Positions 52,542 through 60,375 of a stretch of 64,000 bases of DNA are shown here, piece by piece. Every line of letters begins with the position of its first letter. Within the stretch, counting starts at the first letter, position 1. The DNA comes from Bradyrhizobium erythrophlei. GTDB taxonomy: Bacteria; Pseudomonadota; Alphaproteobacteria; Rhizobiales; Xanthobacteraceae. The stretch covers positions 6,200,001 through 6,264,000 of the forward strand of contig NZ_LT670817.1 in assembly GCF_900129425.1 (NCBI RefSeq). The letters run 5' to 3'. The translations under genes were made by a program, and so were the position numbers. A model generated the notes under the pieces. It made no database searches, was not told the DNA's origin, and saw nothing but the letters and a program-made list of their open reading frames with translations.

Positions 52542-53387
52542 ATGACGATCGAAACGGTTTCTCTCAATCGATCCCATGGCGGCATGCAAGGTGTTTACAA
52601 GCACGTCAGCCGCGAGACCGGGACGAGCATGACCTTTTCGGTCTATGTCCCTCCGCATCCGGACGACGCAAAGCTGCCGGTGGTCTGGTATCTGTCGGGC
52701 CTGACCTGCACCCACGCCAACGTCACGGAAAAGGGCGAGTTTCGCAAAGCCTGCGCGGAATTGGGACTGATCTTTGTCGCGCCGGACACCAGCCCGCGCG
52801 GCGAAGGCGTGCCCGGCGATCCCGCCGGTGCCTACGATTTCGGGCTTGGCGCGGGCTTTTATGTCGATGCGACACAGGAGCCGTTCGCACGCAATTACCG
52901 GATGTGGAGTTATGTGACGGAAGAACTGCCGGAATTGATCGCCGGACATTTTCCGGTCGATGCCAACAGGCAATCGATCCTCGGTCACTCCATGGGTGGA
53001 CACGGCGCCCTTACGGTGGCGCTGCGGCATCCTGGCCGCTATCGCGCCGCCAGCGCTTTCTCGCCGGTTGTCGCGCCGTCGCAGGTACCGTGGGGGATCA
53101 AGGCCCTCAGCGGATATCTCGGCGAGGCGCGCGATGCCTGGCGCAGGCACGATGCGGTCGCACTGATCGAGGATGGCGCGCGGTTTTCCGATTTCCTTGT
53201 CGATGTCGGCGATGCCGATCCATTCCTGACCGACCAGCTTCGTCCTGAACTGCTGGAACGTGCCTGCTCGCAGGCGGGCATTCCCCTCCTGCTTCGGCGC
53301 CAGCCCGGCTACGACCACAGCTATTACTTCATATCGACCTTCATGGAAGATCACATGCGCTGGCACGCCGCGCGATTGAGGCGATGA
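52542..53387 (+). CDS. fghA: S-formylglutathione hydrolase
   Basis: Hydrolyses S-formylglutathione to formate and glutathione, completing formaldehyde detoxification. The 281-residue esterase-D family protein has WYLSGLTCTHANVTEKGEF, the nucleophile motif ILGHSMGGHGAL, an Asp in DVGDADPFL and catalytic His in YDHSYYFISTFMEDH. It is 98 bases downstream of gfa, beyond a terminator hairpin. The formate produced can be oxidised by the formate dehydrogenase at the start of the window. Confidence 0.95.
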   Translation: MTIETVSLNRSHGGMQGVYKHVSRETGTSMTFSVYVPPHPDDAKLPVVWYLSGLTCTHANVTEKGEFRKACAELGLIFVAPDTSPRGEGVPGDPAGAYDFGLGAGFYVDATQEPFARNYRMWSYVTEELPELIAGHFPVDANRQSILGHSMGGHGALTVALRHPGRYRAASAFSPVVAPSQVPWGIKALSGYLGEARDAWRRHDAVALIEDGARFSDFLVDVGDADPFLTDQLRPELLERACSQAGIPLLLRRQPGYDHSYYFISTFMEDHMRWHAARLRR

Positions 53388-53408
53388 TCGGCGATCCCGC
53401 GGATCTGG

Positions 53409-53936
53409 TTATTTCGACTGCGCGCCGTTGTCTGGGGGATCGTCGGCCGGAAGCCGGTTCCTGACCAGGAAGCGTACCCCGTGCTCATAGGCCTCGGCGG
53501 TGTCGCCGCGAATCTGGCCGCCGAGATGCGCGACATCGGCGCCGCTGGAAGCGTCGAGTATCCAGATGTCCATCGACGAGATCAGCGACGACACCTTGTG
53601 AACCACCGGCACGATCGCGAACGCGGCGCCGGCCTGGCGTGCGACGGGAAGGAAACAATTTCCGCAGCGGTAACGCGGCGACGTCGCCGCGACCTCGGCG
53701 CCGAACGGCGCGAGATCGACGGGCGAATAGCGGCCGGTCTTTTCGAGCGCTTCCGACAATACCCGCGTTGCCATCGCAAGCCGTTCGGTGAGGTCGGGTT
53801 GCGGCGCCTCGCCGCTGGTATCGAAAATTTCAAACGGAAAGATCGCGGCGGCCGGAGCGGCCGCAGCGATGCCTGTCCAACCCACGGCGATGAAAGCAGC
53901 AGCCGAAATTCGTGCCAGAGTTCTGGAGCGCACCAT
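53409..53936 (-). CDS. DUF3280/DUF2380-like secreted protein
   Basis: Protein of about 175 residues with a signal peptide (ISAAAFIAVGWTGIAAAAPA) and motifs IFPFEIFDTSGE, YRCGNCFLPVARQAGA and VSSLISSMDIWILDASSG that fit the DUF3280-type family. This family is repeatedly found beside PQQ-dependent dehydrogenase and methylotrophy genes; function unknown. The ribosome-binding sequence GGGAGGA abuts two ATG codons (53939, 53936) and a GTG (53933); spacing favours the second ATG or the GTG. Confidence 0.8.
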   Translation of the reverse strand: MVRSRTLARISAAAFIAVGWTGIAAAAPAAAIFPFEIFDTSGEAPQPDLTERLAMATRVLSEALEKTGRYSPVDLAPFGAEVAATSPRYRCGNCFLPVARQAGAAFAIVPVVHKVSSLISSMDIWILDASSGADVAHLGGQIRGDTAEAYEHGVRFLVRNRLPADDPPDNGAQSK

Positions 53937-54101
53937 CATTCCTCCCGGGTAAGCCTGCAGTTTGCGACAAGTGTCGCAGATTGCTAGTAACAACCTGTTC
54001 AGGCGCTGACCAATCGTATCGCTCGCATTCTGGAATTCACCATGCATCGACCGTGATCGCGAAGTGGAATTTGCGCCGCAACATTTTCGGAGGAGCAGGA
54101 C

Positions 54102-54443
54102 ATGGCCAGAGCGGCGGCTTTGATAGCGTTGATTTTAGCATTCGTTCCCATAAACGCGTCGGCGAAAGACACCCGGTTCTGGAACCTGACGGCCGACACG
54201 ATCACTTCGCTGCAGCTTTCGCCAGCCGGCAAAAACGAATGGGGCCCGAACCAGGCCGACAATGATCGGGATCACACGGTCGATCACGATGAGCGCCTGA
54301 AGATTACCGATACTGCCCCCGGCATTTACGACGTCAAATTTGCCGACAAGGGCGGACGGACCTGCATTGTCCGGGGCATCGAGGTCAAGACGGGCGCGAT
54401 TTTCTCGATCGAGGAAAAGAGTCTGAAGGACTGCACCAAATAG
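54102..54443 (+). CDS. Small secreted protein with an EF-hand-like metal-binding loop
   Basis: Protein of 113 residues with a clear signal peptide (ALIALILAFVPINASAKD). The mature part contains DNDRDHTVDHDE at residues 53-64, which has acidic or polar ligands at positions 1, 3, 5, 7 and 9 and Glu at 12 like an EF-hand loop, although Gly6 is His. Two cysteines (RTCIVRG, KDCTK) could form a disulfide. The ribosome-binding sequence GGAGGAGCAGGAC precedes the ATG. It lies between DUF3280 and an outer-membrane protein in the PQQ/C1 region, where calcium or lanthanide binding would make sense. No characterised family recognised. Confidence 0.8.
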   Translation: MARAAALIALILAFVPINASAKDTRFWNLTADTITSLQLSPAGKNEWGPNQADNDRDHTVDHDERLKITDTAPGIYDVKFADKGGRTCIVRGIEVKTGAIFSIEEKSLKDCTK

Positions 54444-54451
54444 AAGAGCGC

Positions 54452-55348
54452 TCAAAAGTTCACGCCGAACAAGAGGCGCGCCTGCCGGCGTTCGAAATTG
54501 ACGAGGTCAAGCGTACCAATTGATGCCGTCGCCCGACCCGCGACCTGGGCGCTCCATGCAGCCGTAATCCAGGCTTTTTCGGAGAGTTTGACGTATATTG
54601 TCGGCCCCACGAAAAAGCCCTGTCCGGCGAGCACATCCAGCCCAAGGCCGTCATATTGGCGCAGATAGCGGGCTTCGCCGCCGACAAGAATTCCTGGACG
54701 TATCTGCACCATCAGCCCGGTTGCAAAACCCGCCGTGGATTCCTGCGACCAGGTATAGGACACTTTCGAACGCGTGGTTTGGGGCTGATAAAGCAGGTTG
54801 AACGCCGCAACGACGCGGTCGGGAACGAGCTCCCAGTCGGCCGCCGCGACGAAGTCGACGCCATATTGGCTGGCGGGTTCGCCGGTCATGTCGTTGGCGC
54901 GGCCCCAAAACGGCTCGGCGCCGATGGCAAAACCAAAGGGCGCGGTGGCACGGTCAACCAGGCGGTACCGGATGTCGGCCGAGAGACCTCCAAACGTGGC
55001 ATAGCGCTGATCGGCCAATCCGCTGACGCCGGCTATGTCATAGGCGACGACCGCACCGGTAAATTCGGTCCGAAGATTTGGTATCGGCACGAATTCGGCT
55101 GATAACGTGCTGGCGCCCGCATCGTAGGTTCCGGTTCGCTTCGCAAATCGGCCGGTCACGGTTCCCTCGAGCTCTCTTTCTCCGACTTCGCCCACATCGC
55201 TTCCGATGGTGAAGCCGAACAGATGCTCGGTCTCGATTGTTTCGCCGCGGGCGCCGATCGGAGTCATGGCAAGCGCGAGCAGCAGGCCGGATTTCGCCGC
55301 CCGTTGCGCCGCCGAAACGAAACGTTTCGATGCCCTCAACCCTGCCAT
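54452..55348 (-). CDS. Outer-membrane beta-barrel protein
   Basis: Protein of 298 residues with a signal peptide (LLLALAMTPIGARGE), alternating amphipathic strands with many aromatic residues, and a C-terminal phenylalanine (LLFGVNF), all typical of outer-membrane beta-barrels. No specific family recognised. It converges on the EF-hand-like protein gene (8-base gap) and is divergent from the ABC importer genes that follow. Confidence 0.75.
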   Translation of the reverse strand: MAGLRASKRFVSAAQRAAKSGLLLALAMTPIGARGETIETEHLFGFTIGSDVGEVGERELEGTVTGRFAKRTGTYDAGASTLSAEFVPIPNLRTEFTGAVVAYDIAGVSGLADQRYATFGGLSADIRYRLVDRATAPFGFAIGAEPFWGRANDMTGEPASQYGVDFVAAADWELVPDRVVAAFNLLYQPQTTRSKVSYTWSQESTAGFATGLMVQIRPGILVGGEARYLRQYDGLGLDVLAGQGFFVGPTIYVKLSEKAWITAAWSAQVAGRATASIGTLDLVNFERRQARLLFGVNF

Positions 55349-55567
55349 GACCGCATCCTAGCCGCACTTCAGCCGGCTTGCGTAGCACTTTGCGGCACCG
55401 CAATTTGAAAATCCGCAAAAGCGTCGCCTGTTTGCCATCAATGATCAGGGGGAATCCGGCTTGTAGTCGTGAATGATTCTCGCAAGAATGATGGCGTGGG
55501 AAACCTGTCCTCGAACCCGCGATCTCGGTGCCTCGCAGCAAAGTCCGGTCGCTCGGAAACGTCGGGA

Positions 55568-56536
55568 ATGTTGAGAATTGTCGTGACGCTCTGCCTCGTC
55601 ATTGGGGCGACGCCAGCGTTGGCCGGCGAGGCCTTGCGCATCGGCTTGCAAACGACCGGCACGTTCGCCTGGCAATTGGATGTGATCCGCCGTCACGGCC
55701 TTGCCGCCAGCGCCGGCCTCGATTTGAAGATCAGCGAATACGCTTCGCCGGACGCCGGCAAGCTTGCTCTCAACAGCGGTTCGGTCGACCTTGCCGTCGT
55801 CGATTGGCTCTGGGTCGCCCACGCGCGCGCCCTCGGCGCCAGATTGCTGTTCTATCCCTATTCCAGGGCGGTCGGCTCCGTCATGGTGAAGGGCGATTCA
55901 CCGCTGCGGACCATCGGCGATCTCAAGGGCCGGGTTCTCGGCGTTGCGGGCGGCCCGCTCGACAAGAGCTGGCTGATCGTCCAGGCGGCCGCGATGCGCC
56001 AGGGCGTCGATCTCAAGCGCGACACGACCCTCGAATATGGCGCCCCGCCATTGATCTTTCAAAAATTGCAGCAGGGCGAGGCCGAAGCCAGCCTCAATTT
56101 CTGGAACTTTTGCGCCAGGCTGGAGGCCGAGGGCTATCGCCGGATCCTCGACGTGCGCGATGCGCAAGCCGCCCTCGGGCTCCACGAGCCGGTCGCCCTC
56201 GTCGGTTACGCGTTCTCCGAGGAGTTTGCAGCAAGTCACAAGAGCACGATCGACCGCTTCATCGCGGTCGCGCAAAAGGCCGATGACATCATGCTGCGAT
56301 CCGACGAGGAATGGGACGCGCTGCGGCCGCTGATGAAGGCTGAGGATGAATGGACGTTCAAAGCCTATCGCGATCGGACCAGAGAGGGGATTCCGCGGCG
56401 GCCAATCGCTGAGGAAGAAACCGACGCCCGCAGGCTGTTCCGAGCGCTCGCCAGCGTCGGCGGACCCGCGCTGGTAGGTCCATCGCAAGAGCTCGATCAA
56501 GGTCTTTACTATCAACCCGCCGCGCCCGGAGATTGA
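55568..56536 (+). CDS. ABC transporter substrate-binding protein (nitrate/sulfonate/thiamine-precursor type)
   Basis: Periplasmic binding protein of 322 residues, type II SsuA/TauA/NMT1-like fold, with signal peptide (VVTLCLVIGATPALAGE). Motifs: LRIGLQTTGTFAWQLDVIRR, GSVDLAVVDWLWVAHARALG, and LKGRVLGVAGGPLDKSWLIV. It opens an operon with a permease and ATPase gene. These components occur next to PQQ-dependent dehydrogenase systems; the ligand is unknown. The start ATG at 55568 directly precedes the signal peptide; the upstream frame is less likely. Confidence 0.85.
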   Translation: MLRIVVTLCLVIGATPALAGEALRIGLQTTGTFAWQLDVIRRHGLAASAGLDLKISEYASPDAGKLALNSGSVDLAVVDWLWVAHARALGARLLFYPYSRAVGSVMVKGDSPLRTIGDLKGRVLGVAGGPLDKSWLIVQAAAMRQGVDLKRDTTLEYGAPPLIFQKLQQGEAEASLNFWNFCARLEAEGYRRILDVRDAQAALGLHEPVALVGYAFSEEFAASHKSTIDRFIAVAQKADDIMLRSDEEWDALRPLMKAEDEWTFKAYRDRTREGIPRRPIAEEETDARRLFRALASVGGPALVGPSQELDQGLYYQPAAPGD

Positions 56537-56539
56537 GCG

Positions 56540-57277
56540 TTGCCGAGAATTTTTTCGCTGGCCGCCCTGATCGCGATTTGGGCTCTTGCAGCCGCACTGG
56601 TTCACTCGCGGTTGCTGCCGGGCCCGCTGGCGGTCGGCGCGACGATTGTTGCCGACATCCGTTCCGGCGAACTGCCGTTCCAGATGGGCTGCACGCTGGG
56701 GCGCGTGATCAGCTCGTTCGCGATCGCGATGCTCCTCGGCGCATTCGCCGGTTATGCGATGGGACGCTCGCGAGCCGCCGATCGATACGCCGACCCATGG
56801 CTGATCGTGCTGATCAACATGCCGGCGCTGGTGACGATCATTTTCGCCTACATCTGGATCGGTCTCAACGAAACCGCCGCGATCCTGGCTGTGGCCGTCA
56901 ACAAGCTGCCAAACGTGATCGTCGTGATGCGCGAGGGCGCCCGCGCGCTCGATCCCGAACTCGACGAAATGGCGAAGGCCTTCCAGTTCACCTGGTTCAG
57001 GAGGATCCGCCACGTCGTGATACCGCAACTCGCCCCTTATCTGGCGGCCAGTTCGCGTTCCGGCCTGTCGATCGTCTGGAAGATCGTACTGGTGGTCGAG
57101 TTGATCGGACGCCCGAACGGGGTGGGATTCGTGCTCGGTTCGGCATTCTCGCTGTTCGACATGACCCGGATACTGAGCTATGCGATCTCCTTCATCGTGC
57201 TTATGCTTGTGATCGAAAGCCTGGTGGTACAACCGCTTGAACGACGCGCAATCCGCTGGCGACGCCGCCCCGCTTGA
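56540..57277 (+). CDS. ABC transporter permease (SsuC-like)
   Basis: Inner-membrane permease of 245 residues with about six helices and the BPD_transp_1 cytoplasmic loop (EMAKAFQFTWFRRIRHVVIPQLAPYL in part). It starts with TTG three bases after the binding-protein stop, with GGAG eight bases upstream. The 3' end overlaps the ATPase gene by 41 bases. Confidence 0.87.
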   Translation: MPRIFSLAALIAIWALAAALVHSRLLPGPLAVGATIVADIRSGELPFQMGCTLGRVISSFAIAMLLGAFAGYAMGRSRAADRYADPWLIVLINMPALVTIIFAYIWIGLNETAAILAVAVNKLPNVIVVMREGARALDPELDEMAKAFQFTWFRRIRHVVIPQLAPYLAASSRSGLSIVWKIVLVVELIGRPNGVGFVLGSAFSLFDMTRILSYAISFIVLMLVIESLVVQPLERRAIRWRRRPA

Positions 57278-57998
57278 ACTTCGCATCGATGCGAAGACGT
57301 TTCTGTCGGCCGACGGCACGCCGGTCGAGGTCGTCAGGGGCCTGGAACTCCGGCTTGAGGCGGGATCGTTCGGTGCGCTGATCGGCCCTTCTGGTTGCGG
57401 CAAGACGACGATCCTGAGGATTGCCGCCGGTCTCGATCCGGATTTCCGCGGTCGGCTCCGTACACCGGGATCGGGCCGTCTCGGGATCGTATTTCAGGAG
57501 CCCCGTCTGCTGCCCTGGCGCACGGTCGAGGACAATATCCGGCTTGCGCTGCCTGCCCGCGATGCCGCCGCCGATTTGACGGAACTGGTCGAGCTCCTCG
57601 GCCTCGGCGCCCATATGGCACGGTACCCCGGCGAATTATCGCTGGGTCTCGCACGTCGCACGGCCATCGCCCGCGCCTTTGCGGTGCAACCGGATTTTCT
57701 GCTGCTCGACGAGCCCTTTGTGTCGCTCGATGAGGCGGTCGCCGACCGGCTGCGCAACGAACTCGTGGCGCTGACGACGCGGACAAAGGTGACCACGCTG
57801 TTCGTGACCCATGACCTGGCCGAAGCGATCCAGCTGGCGGACCATTTGTTTTTTCTGTCCGACCGGCCCGCGCGCATTATTCTCGAGAAGTCGCTGCCGC
57901 CGCCGCGGGGAAAGCGCAGCGCTGACGTCATCGCGTCAATTGGCGATGAAATGCGGCCGCTGGTGTCGCGGGCGATGGCCAATGGCGGCAGAGGATAA
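57237..57998 (+). CDS. ABC transporter ATP-binding protein (SsuB-like) with altered signature motif
   Basis: ATPase of 253 residues: Walker A GPSGCGKTT, Q-loop FQEPRLLPWRTV, Walker B FLLLDEPFVSLD, H-loop FVTHDLAEAI. The ABC signature reads LSLGLARR instead of LSGGQ(Q)R, which may alter ATP hydrolysis. A TTG at 57237 is the apparent start and overlaps the permease gene; the ribosome-binding site is weak. It converges on the response regulator gene with four bases between. Confidence 0.86.
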   Translation: MNDAQSAGDAAPLELRIDAKTFLSADGTPVEVVRGLELRLEAGSFGALIGPSGCGKTTILRIAAGLDPDFRGRLRTPGSGRLGIVFQEPRLLPWRTVEDNIRLALPARDAAADLTELVELLGLGAHMARYPGELSLGLARRTAIARAFAVQPDFLLLDEPFVSLDEAVADRLRNELVALTTRTKVTTLFVTHDLAEAIQLADHLFFLSDRPARIILEKSLPPPRGKRSADVIASIGDEMRPLVSRAMANGGRG

Positions 57999-58002
57999 TC
58001 TC

Positions 58003-58629
58003 TCACACCAGGCGGCTCTCGATCGCGAAGCGCACGAGTTCGGAGGATGAGCGCAGGCCAAGCTTCTGGCGCATGATGGAAGAGGTATTTGCAATCGTCT
58101 TGTAGGATGAATGGACCAGCCACGCGATCTCGGACAGACTTTTGCCGGCGCCCAGCAAACGCAGAATCTCGATCTCGCGCTGCGTCAGTTTCGCAAGTCG
58201 GTTTTCGGCAAATCCCGGACCGGAAAATGCGATGCTCTGCGCGATTCCGGACGGCAGGAATACCCCGCCCTCGCCCACCCTGCGAATGGCTTCGACCAGA
58301 TCGCCGGGGTCGCCGGATTTGGAAACATAACCCTTGGCACCTGCCTCGATGGCGCGTGCGGCAAATATCGGATCGTCGTTCATGCTGAACATGATGATGC
58401 GGGCCGCGGCGTCGTGCGCCAGGATTCGCCTGGCCAGCTCAAAGCCCGAAACCCCCGGCAAATTGATATCGAGCACGCAGATATCCGGCCGTTCGGCGAC
58501 GAAAACCCCCTCGCCGCTCTCGGCGTCCGATGCTTCCAGAATCGCGATGTCCTGGTGGCCGGCCAGCAGTGCGCGACAACCCGAGGCAACAATCGGATGA
58601 TCGTCAACGATCAGGATTCGCATCGGCAT
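58003..58629 (-). CDS. NarL/LuxR-family response regulator (FlhR-like)
   Basis: Response regulator of about 208 residues. The receiver has VDDHP at the acidic pocket, Asp in DICVLDINLPG, Ser/Thr in IMFSMND and Lys in YVSKSGDP. A LuxR-type helix-turn-helix follows (LTQREIEILRLLGAGKSLSEIAWLVHSSYKTIANTSS in part). It is divergent from a HisKA_3 sensor kinase, its obvious partner. By position beside formaldehyde oxidation and PQQ genes the pair resembles FlhRS of Paracoccus, which activates methanol and formaldehyde oxidation. Start at 58629 or 58623. Confidence 0.87.
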   Translation of the reverse strand: MPMRILIVDDHPIVASGCRALLAGHQDIAILEASDAESGEGVFVAERPDICVLDINLPGVSGFELARRILAHDAAARIIMFSMNDDPIFAARAIEAGAKGYVSKSGDPGDLVEAIRRVGEGGVFLPSGIAQSIAFSGPGFAENRLAKLTQREIEILRLLGAGKSLSEIAWLVHSSYKTIANTSSIMRQKLGLRSSSELVRFAIESRLV

Positions 58630-58858
58630 CGATCGCAAGGCCTCATAGCCAGCATCAGCAAATCAGTTTGCAGCGCAATACGGACGGCGCGGGCAACCCG
58701 CGACGATGAACAGCATGTACATCTCTCGCCTCCTCCGCCCCGGCACTTCGCACCATGCCTTTTTAGAAGAAGTACGCTACCGTTCAATTAGATAGAGGCT
58801 GTTTTTCGCTGTCAACGTTTGGCGACTTGCAGCGCGATGCAGCGGCCAGGAGTGGGGC

Positions 58859-60283
58859 ATGGCAATGTGGCAGAAGCTATCCTTGCGTGCGCGGCTGAAT
58901 ATGCTGCTGGCACTCGTCATGGTGCTTGGGCTGGCGGTAAACATCGCACGGCTGCTGCTGGAGGCCGGGCCACGTGTAGCGGCTGAAGACCAAAGTGTCG
59001 TCAGGCTTGCGCGCGGTTTTGTCGAGACTTTGGTGTCGGACATCAATGAGACCCCCAATCCCGAAGCCCGGCTGGACCAGATTGTCGAGGGCCTGAAGCA
59101 ATTGCGCCATGTCAGCATTACGCGCGAGCAGACCGCAAGCACGACACCTGCCGCGCCGGCGCCGCCCGGCACCTCAGGCGAGCCGAGGCAGGTTCCCGAA
59201 TGGTTTGTAACCCTTATTCACCCGGAGCAGACAACGGTCGGGGTGCCAATCGCCGTCAACGGGCGATCATTGGGGTCGCTCGTTATTACGTCGCACCCGA
59301 CCGACGAAATAGCCGAAATCTGGGACGGCATCGTCACCCAGCTCGAAATCGGATCGGCGATTGCCGCGGCGCTTCTTCTGATCACCATGGTTGTCGTAAA
59401 CCGTGCGCTGCAGCCAATCACCTCGCTCGCCGACGCCATGACCGCCATCGAGGCGGGCCGCTATGACACGCGCGTCAGGCCCGGCGGGTCGCCCGAACTC
59501 GCCGCGATCTGCGGCAAATTGAACCATCTTGCATCCGTCCTCGGGACAACCGTCGAGGACAAGCGGCATCTCGCCGAACGCATGGTCTCGCTGCAGGATG
59601 TCGAACGCAAGGAGATCGCCCGCGACCTGCATGACGAGTTCGGGCCCTATCTGTTTGCGTTGCGCGCGCACGCCTCCGCATTGACGCAACTGGCCGACGC
59701 GGCCGAACCCGATCTCGAGGTTTTGCGGAAGCATATCGGCGCGATGTCCGATCAGGTCAATGCGCTGCAGCAATTCAATCGACGGGTCCTCGAGCGGTTG
59801 CGGCCGGTTGGGCTTGCGGAACTTGGACTGGCCGACGCGCTCGCGGCGCTGATGCGTCTGTGGCGTGAAACCCATCCCGGCGTCGAGATCAAAACCTCGA
59901 TCTCGCCGTTACTGGGCGCGCGCGGCGAAACGGCGGAACTGACGATCTATCGCATCATTCAGGAAGCCCTGACCAACGTCTTCCGCCACGCCCGCGCGAC
60001 CCGCGTCGATATCAGCGTTGAGCCGGCGGCAGCCCGGCCCGGAACCGTCGAGCCGGAGGCGATCATGGTCAGCGTACGCGACAATGGCGCTGGCCTGCCG
60101 GCCGATCACAGGCAGGGTTTCGGCATGATCGGCATGCGTGAGCGGGTGCTGGCCCTGGGTGGCACCATGACCGTGGCATCGACCAACCATGGCGTCTCCG
60201 TGGAAGCCCTGGTTCCCCGCGGCACGGAGCAAACCGCTGCGGCAACGCCTGCCATCCTGGCCGCCGGGAATTTTTCCCGATAG
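58859..60283 (+). CDS. Sensor histidine kinase, HisKA_3 type (FlhS-like)
   Basis: Membrane sensor kinase of 474 residues. It has an N-terminal helix (MLLALVMVLGLAVNIARLLL), a periplasmic domain of about 130 residues, a second helix (IGSAIAAALLLITMVVVN) and a HAMP domain (ALQPITSLADAMTAIEAGRYD). The dimerisation/phospho-acceptor helix is ERKEIARDLHDEFGPYLFAL with His, and the HATPase domain has EALTNVFRHA and DNGAGLPADHRQGFGMIGM. Divergent from the response regulator at 58003. Upstream AGGAGTGGGG supports the start. Confidence 0.88.
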   Translation: MAMWQKLSLRARLNMLLALVMVLGLAVNIARLLLEAGPRVAAEDQSVVRLARGFVETLVSDINETPNPEARLDQIVEGLKQLRHVSITREQTASTTPAAPAPPGTSGEPRQVPEWFVTLIHPEQTTVGVPIAVNGRSLGSLVITSHPTDEIAEIWDGIVTQLEIGSAIAAALLLITMVVVNRALQPITSLADAMTAIEAGRYDTRVRPGGSPELAAICGKLNHLASVLGTTVEDKRHLAERMVSLQDVERKEIARDLHDEFGPYLFALRAHASALTQLADAAEPDLEVLRKHIGAMSDQVNALQQFNRRVLERLRPVGLAELGLADALAALMRLWRETHPGVEIKTSISPLLGARGETAELTIYRIIQEALTNVFRHARATRVDISVEPAAARPGTVEPEAIMVSVRDNGAGLPADHRQGFGMIGMRERVLALGGTMTVASTNHGVSVEALVPRGTEQTAAATPAILAAGNFSR

Positions 60284-60375
60284 CCCGACCTAAATTTCCC
60301 GATGTCGATCATCGGCCGATCTCCTAGCATCGCTGCGGGCGGACGCGAGAGCTGCCGCGGGATGGAACAAGGGGA

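Noticed and set aside
54102..54443. Identification of the small secreted protein as lanmodulin
   Set aside because: Lanmodulin has several EF-hands with a proline at position 2; here there is one EF-hand-like loop without that proline.
55898..57403. 501-codon open frame on the minus strand
   Set aside because: Antisense to the ABC binding protein and permease genes; rich in His, Arg and Gln as expected for a shadow of high-GC coding DNA.
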